The position numbers and the translations under genes are program-made. Below are positions 15,325 to 25,411 of a stretch of DNA of 26,830 bases, one piece after another. The notes beneath the pieces were generated by a model, which did no database searches, had not been told where the DNA came from, and worked only from the letters and a program-made list of their open reading frames with translations. The DNA is from Pseudomonadota bacterium. Lineage in GTDB: Bacteria; Pseudomonadota; Gammaproteobacteria; Steroidobacterales; Steroidobacteraceae. Numbering within the stretch: position 1 is the stretch's first letter; each line of letters begins with the position of its first letter. The DNA lies in the NCBI GenBank assembly GCA_021805275.1, contig JAJZFQ010000008.1, forward strand, positions 1-26,830, read 5' to 3'.

Positions 15325-16020
15325 ATGGGCGAATTCACCACTCTCATGGCCCGCGACGGGCACCAGTTCCAAGCGTACCTCGCCGCTGCGCCGGGGACGG
15401 CCCGTGGCAGCGTGGTGGTCATTCAGGAGATTTTCGGGGTCAACCGCCATATCCGCGCCGTCACCGACGGCTTTGCGGCGGCGGGCTACACCGCCATCGC
15501 CCCATGCCTGTTCGATCGGATCCGCCGCGGCATCGAACTGGACTACACCCCTGCGGAGATCGAAGAGGGCCGTGGCTACATGCAGGAACTCAATCCGGAT
15601 CAGACGCTGAAGGATCTGGCGGCCGCGATCGCCGTCGTGAAGCATTCCGGGCGGGTGGCCACCGTCGGATACTGCTGGGGCGGCGCGCAGTCCTACCGCG
15701 CCGCCTGTCTGTTGCCGGTGGACTGCGCGGTGGTCTACTACGGCAAGGCGCAGGATGCGGGCAATCCGCCGCGCTGCCCGGTGCTGTTCCACTTCGGCAG
15801 CGCGGACAAGAGCATCCCGCTCGAGGAGCTCGCCAAGATGCGCGCGCTCGATCCGGACGGCATTTTCCATATTTACGAGGGCGCCGGTCACGGCTTCAAC
15901 TGCGATCTGCGCCCCTCGTACGACGCCGCCGCGGCAGCGCTCGCGCGCCGACGCACCCTGGAGTTCCTCGAGCAGCACCTGCAGGGGGATGATCGTCAGG
16001 GCCATGCGCCGGGATCCTGA
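15325..16020 (+). CDS. Dienelactone hydrolase family protein
   Basis: This 231-residue alpha/beta-hydrolase of the DLH family has the characteristic Cys-Asp-His triad: Cys117 in GYCWGG, Asp161 in GSADKSIP and His189 in GAGHGFN. The family's activating glutamate is in VIQEIFGVN (about residue 35). The founding members open dienelactones in chlorocatechol breakdown. Many chromosomal copies act on other esters or carboxymethylenebutenolides, and no aromatic-degradation genes are nearby. It is cytosolic, with no signal. The ATG at 15325 follows an AGGTCGG ribosome-site-like stretch. It leads a plus-strand run with hemH 95 bp downstream, possibly not in the same operon. Confidence 0.9.
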   Translation: MGEFTTLMARDGHQFQAYLAAAPGTARGSVVVIQEIFGVNRHIRAVTDGFAAAGYTAIAPCLFDRIRRGIELDYTPAEIEEGRGYMQELNPDQTLKDLAAAIAVVKHSGRVATVGYCWGGAQSYRAACLLPVDCAVVYYGKAQDAGNPPRCPVLFHFGSADKSIPLEELAKMRALDPDGIFHIYEGAGHGFNCDLRPSYDAAAAALARRRTLEFLEQHLQGDDRQGHAPGS

Positions 16021-16115
16021 GTCCCCACCAACCGGAACGCCGCGGGTCGCGTAGGGCCGAGACGTTGCCGCAGTCTCTCGTTGCGGCCGGCTGTGACGCG
16101 GTATGGTGCTCGACG

Positions 16116-17189
16116 ATGCGCTATCAGAGTTTCCCTGATTTCCACCGGGACGCGACCGATCAAATCGGCATTCTCGCGGTCAACTTCGGTACGCCGGATT
16201 CACCTACGCCGCGCGCCGTGCGGCGCTTTCTGGCGCGCATGCTGAGTGATCCGCGGGTGGTCGAACTGCCGCGACCGCTGTGGCTGCCGATCCTCTACGG
16301 AATCATCCTGCCGCTGCGCCCGGGGCGGATCGCACCGAAATATCGCAGGATCTGGACCGCCCAGGGCTCGCCGCTGCGCGAACAATCCGACCGCCTGCGC
16401 GGCGCGCTCACCAGCATGCTGGCGCAGCGGCTGCTCGCGCCGTTCGCGGTTGAATTCGCCATGTTGTACGGGACACCGGGCGTAGCCGAGTCCCTGCAGC
16501 GCCTGCGCGCAGGGGGCGCGCGGCGCATCATCGTCCTGCCGCTGTTTCCGCAATACTGCGGCGCGACCACGGGTGCGGTCTACGACCAGGTCAACGGCGA
16601 ACTTGCCGGCTGGCGCTGGCTGCCGGAGCTGCGCTTCATCTCCGAATATCACGATCAGCCGCAGTACATCGAGGCGCTGCGTGAAAGCGTTGCGCAGCAT
16701 TGGCACGCTCATGGACGCACCGGCCACCTGCTCATGTCCTTTCACGGCATCCCGGAGCGCTACTTCCACCAGGGTGACCCGTATTTCTGCAAGTGCCAGA
16801 AGACCGCCCGTCTGCTCGCCGAGGCACTGGCGTTGAAGGAGGGCGAATGGACCGTCACCTTTCAGTCGCGATTCGGGCGCGCGGAGTGGCTGCGCCCGTA
16901 CACCATCGAGACGCTCGCCGGCATGCCCGGCCGGGGCATCCGCGATGTCACCGTCATCTGCCCGGGCTTCGCAGTCGACTGTCTGGAAACACTCGAGGAA
17001 ATCGATGTCGAGAATCGCGCGGAGTTCATGCGCGCCGGCGGCGAGCGATTCGAGTACGTGCCGGCGCTCAACGCCCGGCCCGAGCATGCCGCATTGCTCG
17101 CCGGCCAGATCGCCCGCCACTGCCAGGGCTGGACGCCTCTGGAACCGAGCGTGAGCGCAGCAGGCGGACCGCCGAACACACCGGTGTAA
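16116..17189 (+). CDS. hemH: Ferrochelatase (HemH)
   Basis: Ferrochelatase inserts Fe2+ into protoporphyrin IX, the last step of protoheme synthesis, at the cytoplasmic membrane surface. The 357-residue product has the family's N-terminal LAVNFGTPDSPTP and the LPLFPQYCGATTGAVYDQV block. The active-site His210 is in SFHGIPERYFHQGDPY. The C-terminal TFQSRFGRAEWLRPYT and VICPGFAVDCLETLEEI carry the conserved acidic residues. Cysteines at 225 and 227 (FCKC) fit the proteobacterial form. I chose the ATG at 16116. A TTG at 16065 would add 17 residues with no family support. The cytochrome b561 gene follows 42 bp later, linking heme supply to a heme protein. Confidence 0.95.
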   Translation: MRYQSFPDFHRDATDQIGILAVNFGTPDSPTPRAVRRFLARMLSDPRVVELPRPLWLPILYGIILPLRPGRIAPKYRRIWTAQGSPLREQSDRLRGALTSMLAQRLLAPFAVEFAMLYGTPGVAESLQRLRAGGARRIIVLPLFPQYCGATTGAVYDQVNGELAGWRWLPELRFISEYHDQPQYIEALRESVAQHWHAHGRTGHLLMSFHGIPERYFHQGDPYFCKCQKTARLLAEALALKEGEWTVTFQSRFGRAEWLRPYTIETLAGMPGRGIRDVTVICPGFAVDCLETLEEIDVENRAEFMRAGGERFEYVPALNARPEHAALLAGQIARHCQGWTPLEPSVSAAGGPPNTPV

Positions 17190-17231
17190 CGGCTCCACAG
17201 CCGCCGTCTGCTGCTTTAAGCTTCGATTGTG

Positions 17232-17807
17232 ATGCTGAGAAACACACGCACGCGATGGGGCGCGCTCTCCCAATTGCTTCACTGGCTCATCGCAGCGCTC
17301 ATCGGGGTGCAAATCGGGCTGGGACTCACCGGGGCCGACCTGCCGCTCGGGATGAGTAAGCTCGCCACCCTGGCGCGGCACAAATCCTTCGGCCTGACGA
17401 TCCTGGCTCTGACGCTCATCCGCCTAGTGTGGCGCGCCATGAACCCCACCCCTGCTCTGCCCGGCGCATTCAAGGCCTACGAGCGGCGCCTTGCGCTCGC
17501 AACGCATGCCTCGCTGTATGTGCTGCTCATCGCTCTGCCGATGACCGGCTGGATCATGTCCTCGGCGCGGGGCTTTCCAGTCAGCTGGTTCAACCTCGTG
17601 CAACTGCCCAACCTGGTGGCACCCAGCCCGCCGCTGTATCACGCTATGGTGCTCACCCATGGCGTGCTGGCGAGCGCCCTCGGCCTGATCCTGATCCTGC
17701 ACATCGCCGCAGCAATCCGGCACCACTTCGTGCTGCACGATGAGGTTCTGCGACGGATGCTTCCCGCCCCCCGGATCCACCCTGGAGTAATGGATGACCG
17801 CCACTGA
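17232..17807 (+). CDS. Cytochrome b561 (CybB-type), four-helix di-heme membrane protein
   Basis: The 191-residue protein has four hydrophobic helices and histidines placed as in bacterial b561 proteins. His17 (LLHWLI), His50 (ARHKSFG), His92 (THASLYVLLIALPMTGW), His143 (THGVLA) and His157 (ILHIAAAI) are the candidate heme ligands. Such proteins transfer electrons from ubiquinol or to superoxide in the inner membrane. Start choice is between GTG 17229 and the adjacent ATG 17232. I use the ATG. The stop lies 14 bases inside the YceI gene, so the two are translated from one transcript. The hemH gene just upstream supplies heme. Confidence 0.9.
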   Translation: MLRNTRTRWGALSQLLHWLIAALIGVQIGLGLTGADLPLGMSKLATLARHKSFGLTILALTLIRLVWRAMNPTPALPGAFKAYERRLALATHASLYVLLIALPMTGWIMSSARGFPVSWFNLVQLPNLVAPSPPLYHAMVLTHGVLASALGLILILHIAAAIRHHFVLHDEVLRRMLPAPRIHPGVMDDRH

Positions 17808-18372
17808 CACTCTGCGACGAACCGCGCTGTGGCTCGTGCTGTGCGCCTGCACGAGGGCGTACGCCGGGACGAACGGTCCGACCTACACGCTGGTCGCGGC
17901 GCACAGCTCCCTCACCTACACGTTCAAGCAGGCCGGCGCAGCCAACGTGGGACGTTTCAAGAGGTTCTCAGTGCGCTTCGATCCCCGCGCAGGGACACTC
18001 GCGGTCGTGATCGACATGCGCTCATTCGATACCGGAGATGGGCAACGCAACGGCCTGTTGGGCGGTCACGACTTCTTCGACGTCGCGCGCTACCCGCAGG
18101 CGCGGTTCAGGGCCGCCCGGCTGCAGAAGACCTCCACCGGGTATCTGGCCACCGGCCCGCTCACGCTGCGCGGCGTCACCCACACCGTCGAGGTGCCGTT
18201 CACGTGGCGGACCGTGCAGCGCGGCGGTCGGGACGTCGGGACCCTGAAGGGCGCCACTGTGATCCGGCGGCTCGACTTCGGCGTCGGCCAGGGTCAATGG
18301 CGCGCCACCGAGTGGCTCGGCAACGCAGTCACCGTGCGATTCGCGCTGAATATGACGAGCGCGACGGGCTGA
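17794..18372 (+). CDS. YceI-family periplasmic polyisoprenoid-binding protein
   Basis: The 192-residue precursor has a signal peptide (basic LRR, hydrophobic core, cleavage near TRAYA/GT). A YceI lipocalin-like barrel follows, with YTLVAAHSSLTYTFKQ, VGRFKRFSVRFDPR, the GHDFFDVARYPQARF motif, LTLRGVTHTVEVPF and a C-terminal LGNAVTVRF strand. YceI proteins bind long isoprenoids such as ubiquinone-8 precursors. The pairing with cytochrome b561 recurs in proteobacteria and suggests a shared quinone or redox task. The ATG at 17794 has GGAG 6 bases upstream (17784-17787), inside the end of the b561 gene. This explains the 14-base overlap. Confidence 0.92.
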   Translation: MTATDTLRRTALWLVLCACTRAYAGTNGPTYTLVAAHSSLTYTFKQAGAANVGRFKRFSVRFDPRAGTLAVVIDMRSFDTGDGQRNGLLGGHDFFDVARYPQARFRAARLQKTSTGYLATGPLTLRGVTHTVEVPFTWRTVQRGGRDVGTLKGATVIRRLDFGVGQGQWRATEWLGNAVTVRFALNMTSATG

Positions 18373-18458
18373 CGAGCCTGAAGTCCCCCGCAGCTGTCGT
18401 GTTTGCGATGGCTGTCCCACGCAACGGCTGTACCCGCTCGCTCATTCTGCAAGACGCG

Positions 18459-18477
18459 CCGTGAGCGCCGCTCACGG
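18459..18477. terminator. Hairpin in the gap between YceI and the convergent small gene
   Basis: A perfect 8-bp stem, CCGTGAGC and GCTCACGG, encloses a 3-base loop in the 183-bp convergent gap (18373-18555). It is followed by no T-tract. Position and stem strength suggest a terminator for the hemH-b561-yceI unit. I see nothing else in the gap. Confidence 0.5.
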
Positions 18478-18555
18478 ACGGGGCGATGCGAAGTCTCTGG
18501 CGAAGTCCATCGGCCGACGCCACGACCGCACGGCATTGCCCGGGCCCACCGCGCC

Positions 18556-18915
18556 TCAGGAGGGTCGGCCCCGAAGCTTGGATGTGCATAGATCGTAGAT
18601 CGCAGCCGTCAACACCCGCACCGTGTGACAGGTGCTGGCCTCGATCCCCTTCAACGCCGCGGCGCGCAGCGCGGCGCGCAAGCGCGCCGCGTGCTCGGAT
18701 GTCAGCTCTTCTGGCACGCTGGCCGTCACGCGCAGCGGCGGAATCTCCTCCACGATCCGCCGCAGCACCTCGTACAGGCAGTTGGCCTTGGCGCGCATCA
18801 GCGATTCGTCATCGCCGAACAACGCGCCCACGGCCGCCAGATTCTCGGCCCACTCGCGGCGCGCATGCTCCCAGTCGCGATCAGGCCCCGATGTCACCTC
18901 GATGATCTCGCTCAT
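18556..18915 (-). CDS. Conserved-looking small hypothetical protein, 119 residues
   Basis: I do not recognise this protein. It is soluble, with no signal or membrane segment, and looks mostly helical. An N-terminal acidic stretch (DWEHARREWAENL) leads to amphipathic helices (ESLMRAKANCLYEVLRRIVEEIPP). An Ala/Leu-rich helix (AARLRAALRAAAL) follows, then a final segment with two cysteines (STCHTVRVL and LCTSKLRGRPS). The ATG at 18915 is preceded by GAGGGGA about 9 bases upstream. The open frame runs on to 19146 without a good start. It stands alone between convergent YceI and divergent YbjQ genes. The codon pattern looks coding, but no function can be given. Confidence 0.65.
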   Translation of the reverse strand: MSEIIEVTSGPDRDWEHARREWAENLAAVGALFGDDESLMRAKANCLYEVLRRIVEEIPPLRVTASVPEELTSEHAARLRAALRAAALKGIEASTCHTVRVLTAAIYDLCTSKLRGRPS

Positions 18916-19145
18916 GCGCGCCGTCCCCTCGTTCCGTGTCCACTCGCCCGTACCGACCGGCCGGACGCCCCTTTGCGGGCCGTTGTCAGCGTAGCCCCCT
19001 GGCCGCGCGTGGCACGAGGGGAGATTCGCGGCGCGAACGTGCAATTTCTCGGTCGACCCCGGCGACAACGGCACGGTGTTACCATGACGAGGCGCGCAAG
19101 CGTCCGGCAGGACACTTCCTTCACCCAACACCGGAGAGTCTGCCA

Positions 19146-19469
19146 ATGCTGATCGTCACTACCGAGAATGTACCGGGCTACCGTGTTACCTCAGTCAAGG
19201 GTCAGGTGTATGGCCTCGTGGTGCGCAGCCGCGGCCTGGCCGGAAACCTGATGGCCGGCCTGCGCTCGCTGGCCGGCGGGGAGATCTCCGAGTACACGCA
19301 GCTGCTCGAGGAGGCGCGCCGGCACGCGGTCGACCGCATGGTCAAGAATGCTGCGCTCATGCAGGCCAATGCCGTGGTCATGATGCGTTTCGACTCATCG
19401 GAAATCGGCCAGACCATGAGCGAAATCGTGGCCTATGGCACGGCCGTCGTCATCGAGCCGGCCGCTTGA
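19146..19469 (+). CDS. YbjQ/UPF0145 family protein
   Basis: The 107-residue protein matches the YbjQ (UPF0145, putative heavy-metal-binding) family, small cytosolic proteins that form pentameric rings. The family pattern is clear: TTENVPGYRVTSVKGQVYG near the start, the long ISEYTQLLEEARRHAVDRM helix and NAVVMMRFDSSEIGQTMSEIVAYGTAVVIEP at the end. The biochemical function is unknown. The ATG at 19146 has GGAGAG upstream. The open frame extends further upstream but lacks family similarity. Its TGA stop overlaps the TTG start of the next small membrane-protein gene, implying coupled translation. Confidence 0.9.
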   Translation: MLIVTTENVPGYRVTSVKGQVYGLVVRSRGLAGNLMAGLRSLAGGEISEYTQLLEEARRHAVDRMVKNAALMQANAVVMMRFDSSEIGQTMSEIVAYGTAVVIEPAA

Positions 19470-19762
19470 GACTGCGCACTGCGATCGTGGCGCTGGCCAC
19501 GCTCGTCGCCCTGATCGGAGCGGCCACGCTGTGGGCAGGGCGCGTGCAGCCCGGTGTACAGCTGCTCGCCTGCGGCGTGCTCGCGCTCCTCGCGACCGTC
19601 TTCGAGCAGTGGCACTATCGCAAACGGCTGCCGCCGTCTGCCCGCTGGCAGCCGACCGGCGAGCGGTTCGAGGATCCCTCCACCGGCGAGCCGATGGAGG
19701 TCCTCTACGATCCGCTCACGGGCGAGCGACGCTACGTGCCGCTCAAGCAGCACCCGCATTGA
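19466..19762 (+). CDS. Small two-helix membrane protein translationally coupled to YbjQ
   Basis: The 98-residue product has two N-terminal hydrophobic segments (about residues 5-23 and 30-46). A cytosolic or periplasmic hydrophilic tail ends in EVLYDPLTGERRYVPLKQ. The tail repeats a 'DP.TGE' pattern (EDPSTGEPM and YDPLTGERR), suggesting a small beta hairpin pair. I do not recognise a family. The TTG start at 19466 overlaps the YbjQ stop as TTGA, which is the main argument for this start. Upstream GAGCCGG-like sequence is weak. It ends 18 bp from the convergent acs stop. Confidence 0.65.
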   Translation: MRLRTAIVALATLVALIGAATLWAGRVQPGVQLLACGVLALLATVFEQWHYRKRLPPSARWQPTGERFEDPSTGEPMEVLYDPLTGERRYVPLKQHPH

Positions 19763-19780
19763 ACCCGCCGGGCCACCGCC

Positions 19781-22138
<2,358 letters not shown>

Positions 22139-22196
22139 GGAAGCCCCCATCAATTCCCGTCTCGTCCGGCACCGGGCGCCGCCGGCGCGCGCAGCA

Positions 22197-23126
22197 TCAT
22201 GCCAGAGCCGTGCCGGCCGTCCCACCTCGTCCGCCACCGGCGGCGGCAAGCTCGGCCAGGCGTTCGCCCTGCCGACGCAGCAGCGGACCGAAACCGAGAC
22301 GGTCATACAGCGCGCCGAGCGCTTCCCGGTCCGGGACGCGCGGACTGAGTTCCGCCGGCCCCGCCACCAGCGGCATGTCGCACACGATGCGCGTGAGACG
22401 GCGCGCCAGGTATACCGCGTCGCGATGTTGGCGCAACCGCTCGCGCAAGTCTCGTCCGCCGCGGAGCCCGAGCTCGGGGACGCGCCCGAGCCCCGCGTAC
22501 AGCTCGTCGATCGAGCCGAAGGCGCGCATCAGGGCCGCGGCGGTCTTCGGACCGACCCCCGGCACGCCCGGAATGTTGTCCGAGGTATCACCGGTGAGGG
22601 CCAGGTAGTCGGCGAACCGCTCCGGTGCAACGCCGAACAGCCGCTCGACGTCGCGGTACCCCAGCTGCCCGCGGGCCCCGAAGTCCCAGTACAGATCGCC
22701 GTCGCGCACCAGCTGGGCGAGATCCTTGTCGCGGGTGATGAAGGCCGATCGTACGCCGTGGCCGCGCATGCGCTGCGCCAGCGTGCCGATCAGATCGTCG
22801 GCCTCGTAATAGGAGTCGACGAACACCGCCAGTCCCAGCCGCACGCACAGCTCCCGGCAGTAGTCGAACTGCGCTGCCAGATCCGGTGGAGCCGGCTCGC
22901 GATGGGCCTTGTACGGCGGGTAGATCTCGCTGCGATAGGAGCGCGAGAGACGCCGGTCGAATGCCACGGCGACGAACTGCGGCCGGGTCCGCTCGAGCAG
23001 ATCGCCGATGAAGCGCGCGAACCCGAACACCGCGTGCACCGGCCGCCGCTCGGCATCGAGCATCTCGGGCAGGGGCGAGTGGTAGGCGCGAAAAACGTAA
23101 ACCGAGGCGTCGATGAGATACAGCAA
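22197..23126 (-). CDS. 5'-3' exonuclease/flap endonuclease, PolA N-terminal-like (ExoIX/Xni-type)
   Basis: The 309-residue protein corresponds to the FEN/5'-nuclease domain found at the N-terminus of DNA polymerase I, here without a polymerase. Metal-binding acidic residues are present: Asp6 ([13 protein letters not shown]), Asp57 (AFDRRL), E108/D110/D111 (YEADDLIG), D133/D135 (TRDKDL) and D180/D183 ([10 protein letters not shown]). The helix-three-turn-helix [14 protein letters not shown] (187-200) binds DNA. The arch region [10 protein letters not shown] is also typical. It should trim 5' flaps or RNA primers. The start is TTG at 23126 with GGAA upstream. No nearer ATG keeps Asp6. It lies between the HNH and acs genes on one strand. 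Confidence 0.88.
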   Translation of the reverse strand: MLYLIDASVYVFRAYHSPLPEMLDAERRPVHAVFGFARFIGDLLERTRPQFVAVAFDRRLSRSYRSEIYPPYKAHREPAPPDLAAQFDYCRELCVRLGLAVFVDSYYEADDLIGTLAQRMRGHGVRSAFITRDKDLAQLVRDGDLYWDFGARGQLGYRDVERLFGVAPERFADYLALTGDTSDNIPGVPGVGPKTAAALMRAFGSIDELYAGLGRVPELGLRGGRDLRERLRQHRDAVYLARRLTRIVCDMPLVAGPAELSPRVPDREALGALYDRLGFGPLLRRQGERLAELAAAGGGRGGTAGTALA

Positions 23127-23172
23127 AGTTCGCGGTTCCGTCTTGTGCGCCCGGCGGATCTGACCCGCGCGC

Positions 23173-23847
23173 TCAGCTCAGCCAGCGCTGAATGCGGTCG
23201 TGCAGGGGGCTCGAGCGCGGGAAGTGCGCCAGCAGGTACTCCATCTGATCCGCGAGCACGCGCCGCCCTTTCAGAAAGATGTACTCCGCGTAGGTCGGGG
23301 CGAACGGCACCGCGACAAGCTGCATCCGCGCCTGCTCAGGGGTACGCGAGGCCTTCTGGTTGTTGCAGCGCCGGCAAGCGGTCACCACATTGGTCCAGGC
23401 GTCCAGGCCGCCCTGGCTGAAGGGCCGGACGTGATCCCGGGACAGCTCGCGGGTGGCGAAGCGCAGCCCGCAATACATGCAGATGTGTGCATCACGCCGG
23501 AACAGGGTCTGGTTATTCAACGGCGGCACGTAATCGTGGCGCGTGCTGCCGGGGTTTCCGGTATGTCCGACCGTGGCGACGATGGAATTGATCTCCAGCA
23601 TCGTGCGCCGGCCACTGAGGGCGTTCACGCCGCCGACCAGCGTGTACAGGTGGGTGCCGCAGGTGTAGGCGACCTGCTCCTGGGTATAGAGGCGGGCGGC
23701 TTCCTTGTAGTCGATCCACTCGAGCGGCATTCCGGAAACGTCGGTGCGCAGCACGAGTTGTGAGAGCCCGCGCACCGCTCCCGTCGCGGCGATCCGCAGG
23801 TCATTGCTCAAGCCGGAGTCGGCCCGTTCGAAGTCTATGCCCATCAT
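23173..23847 (-). CDS. HNH endonuclease family protein
   Basis: The 224-residue protein belongs to a common chromosomal HNH family. The zinc/His-metal module comprises CMYC (Cys123, Cys126), SRDHVRP (Asp138, His139), the Asn of WTNVVTAC (Asn153) and CRRCNNQK (Cys158, Cys161). A family-specific N-terminal segment (LRTDVSGMPLEWIDYKEA) and C-terminal segment (PFAPTYAEYIFLKGRRVLADQM) enclose it. No role has been established for this group. It is not linked to a methylase here. The start is uncertain: twin ATGs at 23847 and 23844 lack a clear ribosome site. An upstream TTG at 23913 would add residues not typical of the family. It may be cotranscribed with the exonuclease 46 bp downstream. Confidence 0.85.
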   Translation of the reverse strand: MMGIDFERADSGLSNDLRIAATGAVRGLSQLVLRTDVSGMPLEWIDYKEAARLYTQEQVAYTCGTHLYTLVGGVNALSGRRTMLEINSIVATVGHTGNPGSTRHDYVPPLNNQTLFRRDAHICMYCGLRFATRELSRDHVRPFSQGGLDAWTNVVTACRRCNNQKASRTPEQARMQLVAVPFAPTYAEYIFLKGRRVLADQMEYLLAHFPRSSPLHDRIQRWLS

Positions 23848-23856
23848 GGCGGGTTT

Positions 23857-23886
23857 AAGATAAGGCAAGAATGTGCTTGAGTTCAA
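23857..23886 (-). promoter_or_regulatory. Candidate sigma-70-type promoter for the HNH gene
   Basis: On the minus strand TTGAAC (plus 23881-23886) is followed after 18 bases by TATCTT (plus 23857-23862). Each matches the consensus at four of six positions. The predicted start of transcription would fall only a few bases before the ATG pair at 23847/23844, which would suit the lack of a ribosome site there. Confidence 0.3.
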
Positions 23887-23898
23887 CGTGACAACGTG
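23884..23898. repeat. Tandem CAACGTG direct repeat in the divergent HNH/pntAA region
   Basis: CAACGTG occurs at 23884-23890 and again at 23892-23898 with one base between, an 8-base period. It lies in the gap between the divergent HNH and pntAA genes, next to the candidate minus-strand promoter. It could be part of an operator. Chance is possible. Confidence 0.4.
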
Positions 23899-23964
23899 TA
23901 GGGTAGACTGCAAAAAGACGGGGAACCGGCGTCCGGGGCGGATGCCGCTCTGAAAGGGCGATCA

Positions 23965-25086
23965 ATGCCAATCACAATCGGCGCGCTGCGCGAGAGTGCC
24001 GCGCGCGAGACGCGCGTCAGCCTGGTGCCCGAAGTGGCCGAGAAATTCGTCCGGGCGGGCGCCAGCATTCTGCTCGAGCGCGGCGCCGGCGAGCGCGCCC
24101 AGTTCCCCGATGCGGCCTACCGGGGAGTCGAGTGGACGGATGCCACGGGCGTGCTCGGCCGTTCGCAGGTGCTGCTCACGGTTCAGCCGCTCACCGTCGC
24201 ACAGATCGATCAGCTCAAGGCCGGCACGGTGCTCGCCGGGTTCCTGCAGCCGTACGCACGGCGCGAGGAAGTGCTCGCGCTGAAGGCGCGTGGCATCACC
24301 AGCTTCGCCATGGAACTGGTGCCGCGGATCTCGCGCGCCCAGTCGATGGATGCGTTGTCCTCGCAGGCCTCGATCGCCGGCTACAAGGCGGTGCTGCTGG
24401 CCGCCAACCACCTGCAGAAGTTCCTGCCCATGCTCACCACTGCGGCGGGCACCATCCGTCCGGCGCAGGTGCTGGTCATCGGCGCCGGCGTGGCCGGGCT
24501 GCAGGCGATCGCCACGGCCAAGCGGCTCGGCGCGGTCGTGGAGGCGTACGACGTGCGCGGCGCGACGCGCGAGCAGGTCCGCTCACTCGGGGCCCGCTTC
24601 GTCGACACCGGCGTCAGCGCCGAAGGCGCGGGCGGGTACGCGCGCGAGCTCACCCCGGAGGAGAAGCAAAAGCAGCAGGAGGTGCTCGATGCGCGCATCG
24701 CCGCCGCCGATGCGGTGATCAGCACCGCGGCGGTGCCCGGCCGGCCGGCGCCAAAGATCATCCTGCGCCGGATCGTCGAGCGCATGCGGCCGGGCTCGGT
24801 CATCGTCGACATCGCCGCCGAGCAGGGCGGCAACTGCGAGCTGACCCGCGCCGGGGAAACGGTCGTCCACCAGGGCGTGCAGGTGCTCGGCCCGGTGAAC
24901 CTGGCGGCCGAGCTCGCCTACAACGCCAGTGAGATGTACGCGCGCAACCTGCTGAATTTCCTCTCGCCAGCGCTCAAACAGGGCGAGTTCGCCATCGATT
25001 GGGACGACGAAGTCTTCGCCCGGGCGTGCCTGACGCACGGCGGCGAGGTCCGTCACGAACCGACACGTCAGGCAATATCGGGCTGA
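23965..25086 (+). CDS. pntAA: NAD(P) transhydrogenase subunit alpha part 1 (PntAA)
   Basis: The 373-residue cytosolic domain I of proton-translocating transhydrogenase binds NAD(H) and passes hydride to NADP in domain III. It has the alanine-dehydrogenase/PntA fold: TRVSLVPEVAEKF at the start, SMDALSSQASIAGYKAV in the middle and the NAD-binding GAGVAG (173-178). YDVRGATREQVRSLGARF and the RQD-loop region RPAPKIILRRIVERM...VDIAAEQGGNCELT follow. The membrane helices found in one-piece PntA are absent and encoded by the next gene. The ATG at 23965 follows AAAGGGCG. It is the first gene of the three-gene pnt operon, 19 bp from pntAB. Confidence 0.95.
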   Translation: MPITIGALRESAARETRVSLVPEVAEKFVRAGASILLERGAGERAQFPDAAYRGVEWTDATGVLGRSQVLLTVQPLTVAQIDQLKAGTVLAGFLQPYARREEVLALKARGITSFAMELVPRISRAQSMDALSSQASIAGYKAVLLAANHLQKFLPMLTTAAGTIRPAQVLVIGAGVAGLQAIATAKRLGAVVEAYDVRGATREQVRSLGARFVDTGVSAEGAGGYARELTPEEKQKQQEVLDARIAAADAVISTAAVPGRPAPKIILRRIVERMRPGSVIVDIAAEQGGNCELTRAGETVVHQGVQVLGPVNLAAELAYNASEMYARNLLNFLSPALKQGEFAIDWDDEVFARACLTHGGEVRHEPTRQAISG

Positions 25087-25105
25087 GACACGCGGGGAAG
25101 GGGCC

Positions 25106-25411
25106 ATGACCGGAATCGTTGCGCTTTATATCTTCATGCTCGCGGCCTTCACCGGCTACGAAGTGATCTCCCGCGTGCCGGTGATCCTGCACACGCCGCT
25201 GATGTCGGGCTCGAATTTCGTGCACGGCATCGTGCTGGTGGGCGCCATGGTGGCACTCGGCAACGCGCACACGACGCTCGAGAAAACCATCGGTTTCATC
25301 GGTGTGCTGCTCGCGGCGGGCAATGCCGTCGGCGGCTACGTCGTCACCGAGCGCATGCTCGAGATGTTCAAATCGAGCAAGACGCGCGGCGGCGCCCGCG
25401 AGGCACGCTAG
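25106..25411 (+). CDS. pntAB: NAD(P) transhydrogenase subunit alpha part 2 (PntAB)
   Basis: The 101-residue membrane subunit supplies the alpha-side helices of domain II. Hydrophobic segments lie at about 2-18, 40-53 and 57-78. The first contains FMLAAFTGYEVISRVP and the second NFVHGIVLVGAMVAL. Both are characteristic of the separate PntAB polypeptide seen in many proteobacteria. It pairs with PntB helices to form the proton channel. Its stop TAG is immediately followed by the pntB ATG, so translation is probably coupled. Confidence 0.93.
   Translation: MTGIVALYIFMLAAFTGYEVISRVPVILHTPLMSGSNFVHGIVLVGAMVALGNAHTTLEKTIGFIGVLLAAGNAVGGYVVTERMLEMFKSSKTRGGAREAR

Noticed and set aside
16200..17381. 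A 393-residue minus-strand frame opposite hemH.
   Set aside because: hemH on the plus strand is complete with its active-site histidine, so the antisense frame is a shadow.
23173..23847. HNH gene considered as part of a restriction or defence island with the neighbouring exonuclease.
   Set aside because: No methylase, helicase or other defence gene is adjacent, and this HNH subfamily is a common chromosomal gene. The cluster looks like housekeeping.
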